A stretch of 64,000 nt of DNA from Bacteroidales bacterium (GTDB lineage Bacteria; Bacteroidota; Bacteroidia; Bacteroidales; UBA7960), in NCBI GenBank assembly GCA_003550725.1, contig PUKZ01000095.1:88427-152426 (forward strand), read 5' to 3'. A model generated the notes under the pieces. That model made no database searches, was not told the origin of the DNA, and saw nothing but the letters and a program-made list of their open reading frames with translations. Below are positions 1 through 9,930 of this stretch, piece after piece (the first letter of the stretch is position 1; every line of letters begins with the position of its first letter). A program made the position numbers and the translations under genes.

Positions 1-256
1 ATTTTTTTAAAAACGCAATATATAAATAGGATTCGCAATGTCATATTACATAATAAAATGTAATATTTTTATTTTTTTACTCTTCGATGCATTTATTGTT
101 TCTTGCTTTTCAAAATATAATAACTCCTTATTTATACCTATTACCTGTTTTTTTATTTTTCTCATATTTTTATTAAATTTACATATCATTATAAACAAGT
201 AAACTAGTAAGTTTTTTAATGAGTCTTGAGCAAAGATCAATTTCCAATATTATATA

Positions 257-847
257 ATGTCTAATTTTAAACATTTCATATTATTTATTTTGCTAGGGGT
301 TGCCTGTTTTCCTGTTTACACACAAGAAATTAATGGTGTTATAACCCGGGCAAAAATTATTGGCAGGGATACTGTACCAATTTTAGAGCTCCCTAAGGTA
401 GTAATTGTTGGTGAAAAGATTTTTGAAAGCCGACGGGAAGAAAGAAGGCATAGCCGTCTTGTGCGTAATGTTAAAGTCGTTTATCCGTATGCTAAACTTG
501 CAGGCATCAAATACAGGAAGTATAGTCAAAAACTTGGACAAATTGAATCCAAATCCGAAAGACGTCATATGATGAAACAAATTGAAGAAGAAATTCGTCA
601 CCAATTTGAAGATGATCTGCGAAGATTAAATTTTAGCCAGGGTCTTATCCTTATAAAACTCATTGATAGAGAAACACGTCACACCTCCTATGATATAGTC
701 AAAGATTTCAGAGGCATGTTTCAGGCTGTTTTTTGGCAATCATTAGGAAGACTCTTTGGTTATGATTTAAGAACCAAATATGACCCCCTTGGTGAAGATA
801 AAGATATAGAACAGATAGTTATGCTTATAGAACTTGGAGTTATTTGA
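257..847 (+). CDS. DUF4294 family secreted protein
   Basis: Protein of 196 residues that I recognise as the DUF4294 family, conserved in Bacteroidota and of unknown function. Residues 1-22 look like a signal peptide (hydrophobic stretch, then QEING). The body is rich in arginine, lysine and glutamate: ESRREERRHSRL near residues 58-69 is followed by a predicted helical region and a conserved-looking C-terminal part with FWQSLGRLFGYDLRTKYDP. The export signal places it in the periplasm or on the surface. It is monocistronic, with 477 non-coding bases after it. Identity as DUF4294 is from memory of the family; no enzymatic motif is visible. Confidence 0.8.
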   Translation: MSNFKHFILFILLGVACFPVYTQEINGVITRAKIIGRDTVPILELPKVVIVGEKIFESRREERRHSRLVRNVKVVYPYAKLAGIKYRKYSQKLGQIESKSERRHMMKQIEEEIRHQFEDDLRRLNFSQGLILIKLIDRETRHTSYDIVKDFRGMFQAVFWQSLGRLFGYDLRTKYDPLGEDKDIEQIVMLIELGVI

Positions 848-1324
848 CATGTTAACCTCATATACAAATAATAACCAAGCCAGATAATTGATCCCATGTA
901 GAGATAATGAATTTTTTTGCAACTATATTTCATAATAATTTAATAAGATCTTATATTTGTTATTCCGTCAATTTTTTATACGATATTCGGCCAAAGAAAA
1001 AGAGAAGTTTCGAAATTTTAACCGGAAAGTATTGATCTTAATTATTGTTTTTTGGAATTTTCTATCAATGTGGCTTAATTTTTGCTGTTATGATTTGGTT
1101 ATACCAAATGCTGCCAATAATTAAAATAAGATTTTTGATAAATATATTAAATTATTTTGCCACGTGCCAGGCCATGATAATTTTAGTATTATTTTATGCA
1201 CTATGACGCTTAATGTTTAACACTGTAGCCTTTGAATGAAGTTGTGATCAAAAAAAATTCGTCAAACATTTTATTAACAGGCAATAAGGCTTCAGGTATT
1301 ATTTTATAAACAATTTTTGAACAA
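848..1324. other. Intergenic region, 477 bases, non-coding
   Basis: No credible ORF on either strand. It contains one good Bacteroidota -7 element, TATATTTG at 952-959 on the + strand, about 365 bases before the DUF4783 gene, so a long leader or a small RNA is possible. I see no clear hairpin terminator after the DUF4294 gene. Confidence 0.5.
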
Positions 1325-1735
1325 ATGGTAAAATTTATTTTTCCTATAATATCCATAGTGTTTTTTATAAGCATGTTGTCATTCGGGTCATTGACAGCAA
1401 GTTACAACAACATTACGGATCAAGCCACTGAAGCTATTCGAAGAGGCAGTTCCAGTGATTTGGCAAAACATTTTGGCAACAATATTGATTTAGTAATACC
1501 CGGAAGCGATGGTACATATAGCAAATCTCATGCTAAACATATTTTAAGAAACTTCTTCTCCGACAACAGGCCTGAATCCTTTACCGTTAATCATCAGGGC
1601 TCATCAAGAGACGGTTCACTATATGTTATTGGCACATTCGAAACTACCGATAATAAATCCTACCGAACATACTTTCTTGTAAAAAAAGTATCCGGCAATT
1701 TTTTTATCCATCAATTACAATTTGAGCTGCAATAA
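1325..1735 (+). CDS. DUF4783 family protein
   Basis: Small exported protein of 136 residues with a hydrophobic N-terminal segment (about residues 4-26) followed by a fold of about 110 residues that resembles an NTF2-like or SnoaL-like domain: AKHFGNNIDLVIPGSDGTYSK, then a conserved-looking FLVKKVSGNFFIHQLQFE end. I recognise it as the DUF4783 family of Bacteroidota, whose members usually sit directly before nadC, as here (25 bases apart). Function unknown; the fixed neighbourhood suggests co-transcription rather than a shared pathway. Confidence 0.8.
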   Translation: MVKFIFPIISIVFFISMLSFGSLTASYNNITDQATEAIRRGSSSDLAKHFGNNIDLVIPGSDGTYSKSHAKHILRNFFSDNRPESFTVNHQGSSRDGSLYVIGTFETTDNKSYRTYFLVKKVSGNFFIHQLQFELQ

Positions 1736-1760
1736 ATTCACACCTAAATATAAGTTTTTT

Positions 1761-2597
1761 ATGAAAATTGAGGAAATTATTTCCAATGCATTTTATGAAG
1801 ATATAAAAGATGGGGATCATACTTCACTGGCCGTTATCGACAAAGGCACCATTGGATTTGCACATCTTGAAGCCAAGGAAAACGGAATACTGGCCGGCAT
1901 TAATATAGCTGAAAAAGTTTTTTACACTATCGATTCTGATTTGAATTTTGAAACTTTTAAAAGTGATGGTGATAAAATAAGTGCAGGGGAGAAAATTTTT
2001 AAAATTTCCGGCAATGTTCACTCAATACTCAAATCAGAACGATTAGTGCTAAATTTTATGCAACGCATGAGTGGCATTGCAACAAAAACTGCAATGTATG
2101 TAGGCATGGTAAAAGGAACAGGAGTAAAAATACTTGACACCAGGAAAACTACTCCCAACATGCGCCAATTAGAAAAAATGGCTGTAAAAATCGGTGGCGG
2201 TGAAAATCATAGAATGGGGTTGTATGATATGATCATGATCAAAGACAATCATATAGATTTTGCAGGAAGTATACAAAAAGCAATTTTTAAAACCAGGGAT
2301 TACCTTAAGAAAAACAATCTTGATCTTAAAGTTGAAATAGAGGTTCGCAGTTTATCTGAACTTGAAGAAGTTTTGCAAGCAGGCAATATTGATATCATTA
2401 TGCTTGATAATTTCTCTTTAGCTGACCTGCAAGGCGCTGTTAATTTGATCAGCAACAAATACAAAACCGAAGCAAGCGGTGGAATTACCGAAAAGAACAT
2501 ACGCCAAATTGCGGAAACAGGCGTTGACTTTATTTCAGTCGGTAGTTTAACACATCATATAAAAAGCTTTGACTTCTCACTAAAAGCAGAATTGTAA
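1761..2597 (+). CDS. nadC: Quinolinate phosphoribosyltransferase (decarboxylating)
   Basis: NadC joins quinolinate and PRPP to give nicotinate mononucleotide, CO2 and PPi, the last step of de novo NAD synthesis before NMN/NaMN adenylylation. The 278-residue length matches the family. Visible motifs are EDIKDGDHTS near the N-terminus, NFMQRMSGIAT, the substrate-binding DTRKTTPNMR and GGGENHRMGLYDMIMIKDNH, then IMLDNF and the phosphate-binding SGGI end. The reading frame is open from 1722, but I place the start at the ATG at 1761: the 13 extra residues upstream overlap the DUF4783 stop and look unlike the family. Likely co-transcribed with the DUF4783 gene. No other NAD gene (nadA, nadB) lies nearby. 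Confidence 0.96.
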   Translation: MKIEEIISNAFYEDIKDGDHTSLAVIDKGTIGFAHLEAKENGILAGINIAEKVFYTIDSDLNFETFKSDGDKISAGEKIFKISGNVHSILKSERLVLNFMQRMSGIATKTAMYVGMVKGTGVKILDTRKTTPNMRQLEKMAVKIGGGENHRMGLYDMIMIKDNHIDFAGSIQKAIFKTRDYLKKNNLDLKVEIEVRSLSELEEVLQAGNIDIIMLDNFSLADLQGAVNLISNKYKTEASGGITEKNIRQIAETGVDFISVGSLTHHIKSFDFSLKAEL

Positions 2598-2635
2598 GCA
2601 TATTTTCTATTCACATTTTATCCAATAAAATTCTT

Positions 2636-2643
2636 TATTTTTG
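2636..2643 (+). promoter_or_regulatory. Possible -7 element before the SLC13 permease gene
   Basis: TATTTTTG matches the Bacteroidota -7 consensus TAnnTTTG and lies about 44 bases before the permease ATG. No good TTG is seen at the -33 position, so this is a moderate call. Confidence 0.4.
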
Positions 2644-2686
2644 ATAAATATTTTTTTATTCAAAAATACAAGAAGATATATATTCA

Positions 2687-4486
2687 ATGGTTTTAGATTT
2701 TGATATTGCAGTTGTACTATTAGTGCTGGTATTAGCTGTTTGGTTATTTGCCACAGAGAAATTATCAGTAGACATTGTGGCATTAATTATTATGGGTGTT
2801 TTGATTATTAGCGGTGTAGTTACCCCTCAGGAGGGTGTATCCGGCTTTAGTAATTCGGCAACCATTACGGTTGCAGCAATGTTTATTTTAAGCGCCGCAT
2901 TATTCAAATCAGGAGCTGTTGTGGGTATTGGTAACAAAATAGCATCTCTATTCAAATATAACTTTTGGATAGGTATAATTGCTGTGATGTTAACCGTTGG
3001 TATAATTTCGGCTTCTATTAATAATACACCCGTAGTAGCTATATTTATCCCTATTTTAGTTGGAGCTGCCAGTAAAAGCAACCATAGCATTTCAAAGATG
3101 CTTATGCCTTTATCTTTTGCTTCAATGTTTGGTGGTGTATGTACTTTAATTGGTACATCAACAAACATCCTGGTAAGCGGCATTGCCTCCGATCATAACA
3201 TAGAGCCCTTTTCAATGTTTGAGATGAGTAAGTTAGGATTAGTATTTTTTGGTACAGGCTTTTTATATATGATGCTTATTGGAATTCATTTGATTCCGGA
3301 TCGAAAATCTAATAAAGGTCTTGTACAAAAATTCGGCCTGGGAGAGTATCTAACCGAGATTATAATTCTTAAAAAGTCACCTTCTATTAATAAAACTATA
3401 CAAAACAGCCCCTTGGTTAAAAAACTTGAAATTGATATTTTAGAAGTTAACCGTGCAGGCACACGCTATTATATGCCCGGAGCCGATTTTATTCTAAGGG
3501 AGGGTGATATATTAAAAGTACGCTGTAACATAGAAAAAATTAAAACACTAAAAGAGAGTCAAAATATAGCTCTAAAAAGTGATATGAAATTTAAAGATAC
3601 CGATGTAGAAAGTAAAAAAACAACCCTGGTAGAAGCTGTTATTGCTCCAAACAGCGAATTTGAAGGAAAAACGGTAAAACAGATGAATTTCAGGCAACGC
3701 TTTGGTGCAACAGTTTTAGCCATAAGGCACCGGGGTGAAGTTATGCGTGAAAAAATCGCTAACACTGTCTTAAAATCAGGTGATTCTTTATTGATTGAAG
3801 TTAACAAAGAAAAGATGGAATACCTGAAACAATTGGAACTACATGGCAGAAATACATTTCTAATAGTAACTGAAGTAGACTTACCCAAGTTTGATAAAAA
3901 CAAGATTTTTTTGGTAGTATTCACTATAATTTCAATTATAACCCTTGCAACTCTGAATATCATGCCAATAATGGTTGCTGCCCTGCTCGGTGTAACATTT
4001 TTGATTATCACAGGGTGTATTTCCATGGATGAAGCTTATAAAGCAATAGACTGGAAAGTTATTTTTTTACTTGCGGGTGCTATAAGTTTAGGCGTTGCAA
4101 TGTATAATAGTGGTGCGGCTGAATTAATTTCCGGTTTTTTAATTAACATTGTTGGTAAATTAGGCCCTGTAGCTATAGTTTCTATATTATATTTGATCAC
4201 TTCTCTTTTGACTGAGACAATGAGTAACAATGCCAGCGCAGTTTTGCTAGCACCCATAGCTATAGCCGCTTCTGCTGCCATGGAAGTAGACCCAAGGCCA
4301 TTCCTGATGGCTATAACTTTTGCCGCTTCATCAAGCTTTATGACACCTATCGGGTATCAAACAAATACTATGATATATGGCGCGGGAAATTATAAATTTA
4401 AAGACTTTTTAAAAGTAGGCGGCCCACTTAACCTTATATTCTGGATAATAGCAACAATATTTATTCCTGTTTTTTTCCCATTTTAA
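2687..4486 (+). CDS. SLC13/DASS-type permease with two RCK_C (TrkA-C) domains
   Basis: Polytopic membrane transporter of 599 residues. The two hydrophobic halves (about residues 1-200 and 405-599) show the CitM/SLC13 pattern, including the paired re-entrant signatures GGVCTLIGTSTNILVSG and MSNNASAVLLAPIAIA. Between them lie two soluble domains (about 215-295 and 305-390) that resemble RCK_C regulatory domains, each with the typical EGDILKVRC or SGDSLLIEV strand. Known relatives move dicarboxylates, sulfate or other anions with Na+; the substrate cannot be told from sequence. The MscS gene follows after 11 bases, so the two are very probably one operon, which could point to an osmotic or ionic role. 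Confidence 0.88.
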   Translation: MVLDFDIAVVLLVLVLAVWLFATEKLSVDIVALIIMGVLIISGVVTPQEGVSGFSNSATITVAAMFILSAALFKSGAVVGIGNKIASLFKYNFWIGIIAVMLTVGIISASINNTPVVAIFIPILVGAASKSNHSISKMLMPLSFASMFGGVCTLIGTSTNILVSGIASDHNIEPFSMFEMSKLGLVFFGTGFLYMMLIGIHLIPDRKSNKGLVQKFGLGEYLTEIIILKKSPSINKTIQNSPLVKKLEIDILEVNRAGTRYYMPGADFILREGDILKVRCNIEKIKTLKESQNIALKSDMKFKDTDVESKKTTLVEAVIAPNSEFEGKTVKQMNFRQRFGATVLAIRHRGEVMREKIANTVLKSGDSLLIEVNKEKMEYLKQLELHGRNTFLIVTEVDLPKFDKNKIFLVVFTIISIITLATLNIMPIMVAALLGVTFLIITGCISMDEAYKAIDWKVIFLLAGAISLGVAMYNSGAAELISGFLINIVGKLGPVAIVSILYLITSLLTETMSNNASAVLLAPIAIAASAAMEVDPRPFLMAITFAASSSFMTPIGYQTNTMIYGAGNYKFKDFLKVGGPLNLIFWIIATIFIPVFFPF

Positions 4487-4497
4487 CTCAATGCAAT

Positions 4498-5427
4498 ATG
4501 GAAAGATTAAAACTAATAATAGAATTTATCAAAGATATCATCGAATACCCTTTATTTAAATTAGGTGATTCGGCGATAACTTTATCACTATTATTCTTCC
4601 TGGTAATTTCAATTACCCTGCTTGTCTATTTATCAGGCAGAATCAAAAATCTCTTGCAAAACCGTCTACTAAGCCAAAAAAACCTTGATATTGGCGTAAG
4701 ACAAGCATTCAGTACAATAGTAAAATATGTAATTGTAGTAATTGGTTTAATAATAATTATTCAAACCGCAGGTATTGACCTTAGCTTTCTTGCAATTTTG
4801 ATAGGGGCTTTTGGTGTAGGTGTTGGTTTTGGCTTGCAGGCTATCACCAATAATTTCGTAAGTGGTATAGTTATTCTGTTTGAAAGGCCTATAAAAGTAG
4901 GTGACCGTATAGAAGTCACAAACCTGTCTGGAAAAACTGTTAACGGCGATGTTATTGATATTTCATCAAGGGCAACAAAAATACTCACTAACGATAATAT
5001 TGCTATCATAGTGCCCAACTCCGACCTGATTACTTCAACAGTAATTAACTGGAGTTATAACGACAGAAGAGTTAGGTTTAATTACCAGATACCTATTCAT
5101 TATAAAGAAAATCCCGAAACAGTAAAAAAACTGCTCCTGGAAGTAGCCAAAGAAAATGAGGGGGTCTTGAAACATCCGCCGCCCGATATTCTCTTTAGTA
5201 ATTTTGAAGATAACCGCTTGATATTTATACTCCGGGTTTGGACAACAAAATATATTCAAAAACCGGGGGTTCTGAAAAGTCAATTGTATTATGCCGCGTT
5301 TAAAAAATTGAGAGATAATAATATTGAAATTCCATTCCCACAAAGAGATTTGCATTTGCGAAGCGGTTTTGAAGATTTGATGAAAAATTATGACTCAGCT
5401 AATGAGCCTTTAACTGGCAAAAAATAA
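4498..5427 (+). CDS. Small-conductance mechanosensitive channel (MscS family)
   Basis: A 309-residue channel protein of the MscS family, which opens under membrane tension to release osmolytes. Three membrane segments are visible: about 22-44, 72-94 and the glycine/alanine-rich pore helix near 98-125 (ILIGAFGVGVGFGLQAI) running into NNFVSGIVILFERPIKVGD, the hallmark of the family. The beta domain and the C-terminal mixed domain follow, ending in IPFPQRDLHLR. It lies 11 bases after the SLC13-type permease on the same strand and converges on the glycosyltransferase gene with only 10 bases between the stops. Confidence 0.93.
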   Translation: MERLKLIIEFIKDIIEYPLFKLGDSAITLSLLFFLVISITLLVYLSGRIKNLLQNRLLSQKNLDIGVRQAFSTIVKYVIVVIGLIIIIQTAGIDLSFLAILIGAFGVGVGFGLQAITNNFVSGIVILFERPIKVGDRIEVTNLSGKTVNGDVIDISSRATKILTNDNIAIIVPNSDLITSTVINWSYNDRRVRFNYQIPIHYKENPETVKKLLLEVAKENEGVLKHPPPDILFSNFEDNRLIFILRVWTTKYIQKPGVLKSQLYYAAFKKLRDNNIEIPFPQRDLHLRSGFEDLMKNYDSANEPLTGKK

Positions 5428-5437
5428 AATTTTATCA

Positions 5438-6751
5438 CTATACTTTATACTGTTCTGATATTTCACTGAATAATTTCACCATCTTTTCGGTAAGTTTTTT
5501 GCGCGAGTAAATATCAGTGTTTTTATTTGCAACCTCCAATGATTTATTTTCAAATTCATCAAATTTTTCTATCAAATAATTTTTTATTTCATCAATATCA
5601 TCAAAATCAAAGGCTTTTCCGCTTGCAGTTTGATATAAGATCCGTGCAGCATCACCGTCTTTATTGCCAATGCATAAGATAGGCCTTTGCAGGGCAAGGT
5701 ATTCATATATTTTACCTGTAACAATACCTCTAATATTTTGAGTATTGTTTAGCGGCAGTAGTAATAAAGCCGACCGGGAAGCTTCAGCCAGCGCTTTATC
5801 ATGTGGGAGATATTTATGATTTTCAACATACTTGGATAGTGAATATTTCTCCAACTCATCAAAAACAATATAATCTGTCTTTCCAATAAACCTGATTTTA
5901 AGTTTATTTTTGAATCCGGGAACTTCCTCAATTACTTCTTTTATAGCTCTCCACAAGACAGAAGGATTCCTGTCTTTGTTCATACTTCCTGCATGGGTTA
6001 TTGAAAAAAAGTCATATAAAAACCCCGAACATGGCTTAAAATCATCAGGATCATAGCCATTCGTAATTACATGCACCTCTTTTTCGGTAATGCTTTCCAG
6101 CCCTTTAGCACAATTATTTCCCACTGTCGTTATACAATCAGCTTTTTCAAGAACTTCTTTTTCAAGCTTCTTATGCTTTTTTTCAGCTCTTCGGCCCAGA
6201 TGTAAGTGTTGAAAAAAGTCAATCTCTGTCCAGGGGTCACGAAAATCAGCCAACCAAGGTATATTGAATTTTTCTCTCAAACCCTTCGCAATAAGATGCA
6301 TGCTGTGTGGCGGACCTGAAGAAACAATCAGGTCAACAGGGTTTTTTTTCAACAATCTGCTCAAAAAACTAATCGAAGGCCTAATCCAAAACACTCTTGC
6401 ATCAGGTATAAACAAGTTACCACGAAACCACCTGGCAATCTTTTCGAACAAATTATTAGCCGGTGCTTCATCTAAAAATCCGGGCTGCACTTTTTCAGAT
6501 AATTTTTTACCGGTAAAAAATTTATAAAGCCTGTATGGCTCCCAGATAGGGCGTTTTACAACAACGATATCTTCATGCTTTATATCTTTAAACAGTGATT
6601 TGTCTTCAACCGGATATTCCGGATTTGAAGGCGTATAAATTATAGGCAACCACCCATGTTTTGGCAGATATTTTGAAAACTTAAGCCAACGTTGCACTCC
6701 GGCACCACCACTTGGCGGCCAGTAATATGTTATAATCAAAACCTTTTTCAC
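5438..6751 (-). CDS. Glycosyltransferase, GT4-like (GT-B fold)
   Basis: A 437-residue cytoplasmic glycosyltransferase. The N-terminal start YYWPPSGGAGVQRWLKFSKY carries the donor/acceptor loop of a subset of Bacteroidota GT4 enzymes, followed by DLIVSSGPPHSMH and WLADFRDPW. The C-terminal half has the nucleotide-sugar-binding region: VITNGYDPDDF, HAGSMNKDRNPSVL, and the EYLALQRPILCIG segment where GT4 enzymes place the catalytic glutamate motif. Acceptor and sugar are unknown. Its neighbour YfhO is a membrane protein family tied to surface glycan modification, so a shared role in cell-surface polysaccharide is a reasonable inference. Confidence 0.85.
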   Translation of the reverse strand: MKKVLIITYYWPPSGGAGVQRWLKFSKYLPKHGWLPIIYTPSNPEYPVEDKSLFKDIKHEDIVVVKRPIWEPYRLYKFFTGKKLSEKVQPGFLDEAPANNLFEKIARWFRGNLFIPDARVFWIRPSISFLSRLLKKNPVDLIVSSGPPHSMHLIAKGLREKFNIPWLADFRDPWTEIDFFQHLHLGRRAEKKHKKLEKEVLEKADCITTVGNNCAKGLESITEKEVHVITNGYDPDDFKPCSGFLYDFFSITHAGSMNKDRNPSVLWRAIKEVIEEVPGFKNKLKIRFIGKTDYIVFDELEKYSLSKYVENHKYLPHDKALAEASRSALLLLPLNNTQNIRGIVTGKIYEYLALQRPILCIGNKDGDAARILYQTASGKAFDFDDIDEIKNYLIEKFDEFENKSLEVANKNTDIYSRKKLTEKMVKLFSEISEQYKV

Positions 6752-6808
6752 TACTGGTAAAGTAAAATTATATCATTACTGATAAAAACATAGCTGACGA
6801 TACTGCGA

Positions 6809-9268
6809 TTATTTACCTTTAGTTTTTAAAACTTTGTAACCAAAGATCCCTGCATAACAAATAATCATCAACACAATCAATACACTGAAAGCCAATGCAA
6901 TACGCTCACCCTGGTAATAAGATTCCGGTTTAAACCGGAATTCTATTTCATTTTCGCCAGGTGGTAATACCATGGCCCTGAGCACATAATTTGCCCTGAA
7001 ATGTGGTACAGGTTCTCCATTAATATAGCTTTCCCAGCCATCGGGGTAAAATATTTCTGAAAAGACAGCAAGTTGTTCTTTGTCAGAACTATAATTATAT
7101 ATTAGCTTGTTTGGTTGATAACGCTTAAGTTCAATATTTGCTGCGCTATCTCTTTCAAAGGACTTCCCTTCAATATGCTCAGAAAATCGTTTATCAATTA
7201 TAGCTTTTTGTGCCGGGTCAAAATCATTAAGAGCAAGTATCTCTTCATCAGCATTTTCTACAATATCATAATCCTTTACAAACCATGCATTGTTCAAAGC
7301 CTGCGGGTTCAATTGCGCCAGTGGTTGTTGATCTTCACCGCGCACAATATAATAGCGGGTATTCAGCATGTTAAAAACATCCCGGTTGCCCTCAGTTAGA
7401 TGAAAATCAATAAGCTCCTGGTAGCGCTGTAATTTAGCTCCATGATAACCGCCTATTGAAAAATGAAAGTATGATGTTTGGCTTTCATTAAAAGCATCAA
7501 CAGTAGTATTAAAAACCCTAAAGTTGGTATCGGGGTCCTCCAGTATTTGCTTATTGGCACGTGTTGGTTCAATAGGATTTTCAACCATTTGTTTTGGTTT
7601 GAAGTCATCATTGTTTAAATAACGGCGATTAACAGCCCACATATCTATAAGAATAAGCAAAGCAATGATAGCAATAAAAAGCGGCCTGCCAATTTTTTTT
7701 CTTGAAAATGCTAAGATTACAATTATTGCAAGAATCATAAAAGCCAGACTTCTTATTGCATCAGACCTGAAAATAGCTACTCTGACGCTTTCAAGATTGC
7801 TAACAAACAAATCTAACTGTGCAGCAGCTTGTGGATCAGCCTGTGATTGTGAGGCAATCATTTCGGCTTCATTCTGGCTAATAAAACTGAAAAACATTTG
7901 TGGCATTATATAGAACAAAAATGTTAAACCTGCTGTAAATCCCACGGCCATTAGAAATTTGCGATCTTTTATATTTATCACGCCGGGGTCTTCAATTATC
8001 TTTTGAAAACCTTTAAAAGCAATAAAAGGGATGCAAAGCCCGGCAATTACAAGTGTCATTGAAACAGCCCTGAACTTATCATACCATGGCACATAATCTA
8101 TAAAAAATTCTGTAAGGGGTATAAAATTCTTTCCCCATGACAGAAGTACAGATAATATGGCAGCAATCAACAACGACCATTTTAAAGAACCTTTAAATAG
8201 ATACAACCCCATAGCAAAAAGCACTATAACAATAGCACCAACATAAACAGGCCCCGATGTAAAAGGTTGATCTCCCCAGTAATGATTTTGTTGTGCAATA
8301 CTTTGGCGAAACCTCGGATCAGCTTCTTCCAATGCACTTTGATTTTCGCTCAAAGCCCCGGTAGCGCCCCCTTTAACATTGGGAATCATCAAAGTAAATG
8401 TTTCGCCAATACCATAACTCCATCTGGTAATATAATCTTTAGAAAGTCCATCTGATACTTCCCTTTCGCCAATTGTCAGCTCAGTACCACCGCGCATAGT
8501 ATGTGGCGCATAAGAATATGTTGACCAAATATTACCGATATTCACACCGATAGCCAAAATCAATCCTACCATCAAATAACCAAATGGTTTTAAAAACAGG
8601 TTAATTTTTTTATCACGAACAGCTTCATACAGCATAAACAGCCCATAAATAGCCACGATAATAAGAAGATAATATGTCATCTGATAGTGGTTTGCATAAA
8701 GCTGAAGAGCCATAAATATCGTAAATAACAAACCACCTGCCAGATAATTGCCCCTGAAAGTATAAATGATAGAACCCAACACCGGTGCCATATAGGCAAT
8801 AGCCACAGCTTTCGAATTATGACCGGCTTCTATTATGATAAAGTTATATGAAGCAAATGCAAATGCAATTGCTCCGGCTATAGCTACCCATGGATTGATG
8901 CGCATAAGCAACAGCAAAATAAAAAATCCGGCAAAATAAAGAAATATCATATCTGCCGGCCTCGGCAGCCAAAGCGTCATTAAATCATGTAAAAAACCCG
9001 AAATATTTGAAGCATATACCACCGAAATTTGAAAAGCGGGCATACCACCAAACATTGAATTTGTCCAAAGAGGCTCTTCACCGGCATCATCACGAAAATC
9101 ACGTATCTCTTTAGCCATGCCCTCAAAGTTCACAATATCAGGTTGCAACAACCTCTCTCCTTCTAATACAGGGCTTACATATATCAAAGTAAGTAATACA
9201 AATATCAATATGGCAATAGGATAAGGCAGCCATTTCTTAATATTTCCTTTAGCGTGAATCTTTTCCAT
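6809..9268 (-). CDS. YfhO family membrane protein
   Basis: A large 819-residue integral membrane protein with a dozen or so hydrophobic segments from about residue 15 to 535, a long extracytoplasmic C-terminal domain (about 540-780) and a final membrane helix (about 788-808). The early LLQPDIVNFEGM and DEPLWTNSMFGGMPAFQ-like segment and the late PDGWESYINGEPV and PPGENEIEFRF strands are characteristic of YfhO. In Firmicutes, YfhO glycosylates lipoteichoic acid as a GT-C-like enzyme; the substrate in Bacteroidota is not known. The start overlaps the end of the DUF4834 gene by 20 bases, so the two are translationally linked. Confidence 0.88.
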   Translation of the reverse strand: MEKIHAKGNIKKWLPYPIAILIFVLLTLIYVSPVLEGERLLQPDIVNFEGMAKEIRDFRDDAGEEPLWTNSMFGGMPAFQISVVYASNISGFLHDLMTLWLPRPADMIFLYFAGFFILLLLMRINPWVAIAGAIAFAFASYNFIIIEAGHNSKAVAIAYMAPVLGSIIYTFRGNYLAGGLLFTIFMALQLYANHYQMTYYLLIIVAIYGLFMLYEAVRDKKINLFLKPFGYLMVGLILAIGVNIGNIWSTYSYAPHTMRGGTELTIGEREVSDGLSKDYITRWSYGIGETFTLMIPNVKGGATGALSENQSALEEADPRFRQSIAQQNHYWGDQPFTSGPVYVGAIVIVLFAMGLYLFKGSLKWSLLIAAILSVLLSWGKNFIPLTEFFIDYVPWYDKFRAVSMTLVIAGLCIPFIAFKGFQKIIEDPGVINIKDRKFLMAVGFTAGLTFLFYIMPQMFFSFISQNEAEMIASQSQADPQAAAQLDLFVSNLESVRVAIFRSDAIRSLAFMILAIIVILAFSRKKIGRPLFIAIIALLILIDMWAVNRRYLNNDDFKPKQMVENPIEPTRANKQILEDPDTNFRVFNTTVDAFNESQTSYFHFSIGGYHGAKLQRYQELIDFHLTEGNRDVFNMLNTRYYIVRGEDQQPLAQLNPQALNNAWFVKDYDIVENADEEILALNDFDPAQKAIIDKRFSEHIEGKSFERDSAANIELKRYQPNKLIYNYSSDKEQLAVFSEIFYPDGWESYINGEPVPHFRANYVLRAMVLPPGENEIEFRFKPESYYQGERIALAFSVLIVLMIICYAGIFGYKVLKTKGK

Positions 9269-9554
9269 TCTTTTTCTTTTTTGAAGTGTTTTTATCTTTT
9301 ATCTCTTTAAAATCAACATATTCACCAATTTCATCAGAAGATTTTTGCTTTCCTTGTTTATAAGAGATACGTGTATCGCCTTCCTTCTGCCTTCTTCCAT
9401 GCCTGGACCCCCCGAATGTAGAACCCTGCCCATAATACTTTTTTCTTTGCCTTTCAATAAATTTCTTTAAAAGCCATGGCATTATATACATAGTAACAAC
9501 TCTAAAAACAAGGTATATCAATATAAATACTGCTATTATTCTGAGTAATGTCAT
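9249..9554 (-). CDS. DUF4834 family membrane-anchored protein
   Basis: Small protein of 101 residues from the ATG ending at 9554; the frame is open to an ATG ending at 9587, which would add 11 residues. I prefer the shorter form because MTLLRIIAVFILIYLVFRVV gives the usual single N-terminal membrane helix. The rest is basic and polar and contains GEYVDFKEIKDK, the signature I associate with DUF4834, a family of unknown function in Bacteroidota. Its 3' end overlaps the YfhO start by 20 bases, and DUF4834-YfhO is a gene order seen in the phylum. Confidence 0.75.
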   Translation of the reverse strand: MTLLRIIAVFILIYLVFRVVTMYIMPWLLKKFIERQRKKYYGQGSTFGGSRHGRRQKEGDTRISYKQGKQKSSDEIGEYVDFKEIKDKNTSKKKKNGKDSR

Positions 9555-9718
9555 AAAAAAGTAATTTATCCTAAAGAAGTAAATCAAATAAATATTAAAA
9601 ATAAAAATAATATTTCAGATTAAAACCATTATAAACTTTTTGTATTATTTTTTTATGTTGCATTTTAATAATGGATTGCCTGTTAATATTACAGAAACAG
9701 GATTGAAAAAAACACACA

Positions 9719-9751
9719 AAAAGCCGTTATATTAAAAACATAACGGCTTTT
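9719..9751 (-). terminator. Rho-independent terminator after rpmH
   Basis: A perfect 12-base stem (AAAAGCCGTTAT / ATAACGGCTTTT) with a 9-base loop, followed on the - strand by a T-rich run. It begins 23 bases after the rpmH stop and separates rpmH from the DUF4834-YfhO genes. Confidence 0.9.
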
Positions 9752-9774
9752 CAAATCAAAAGTGTATTAAATTA

Positions 9775-9930
9775 TTACTTATAAGTTTTTTCGCTTGAAA
9801 CTGAAAGATTTTTCCTGCCCTTAGCTCTCCTGGCTGCCAGCATTTTTCTTCCACTGGCTGTTTTAGATCTTTTCCTAAATCCATGTGCGCTTCTTCTGCT
9901 TTTCCGGGATGGTTGATAAGTCCTTTTCAT
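9775..9930 (-). CDS. rpmH: 50S ribosomal protein L34
   Basis: Tiny basic protein of 51 residues reading [20 protein letters not shown] at the N-terminus, then [20 protein letters not shown] and a short polar tail ending in TYK. This is the near-invariant L34 sequence; the final seven or so residues extend past the E. coli protein, as is usual in Bacteroidota. It has its own promoter (10038-10067) and terminator (9719-9751), so it is a single-gene unit. In many bacteria rpmH lies with rnpA and dnaA near the origin; neither is visible here, so no origin is inferred. Confidence 0.97.
   Translation of the reverse strand: MKRTYQPSRKSRRSAHGFRKRSKTASGRKMLAARRAKGRKNLSVSSEKTYK

Noticed and set aside
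46..240. Leftward 64-codon ORF before the DUF4294 gene
   Set aside because: Lysine/isoleucine-rich translation typical of random AT-rich DNA; no domain, no promoter.
2827..4281. Leftward ORFs of 81-155 codons inside the SLC13 gene
   Set aside because: Shadows of a strongly supported membrane protein gene; their hydrophobic content mirrors it.
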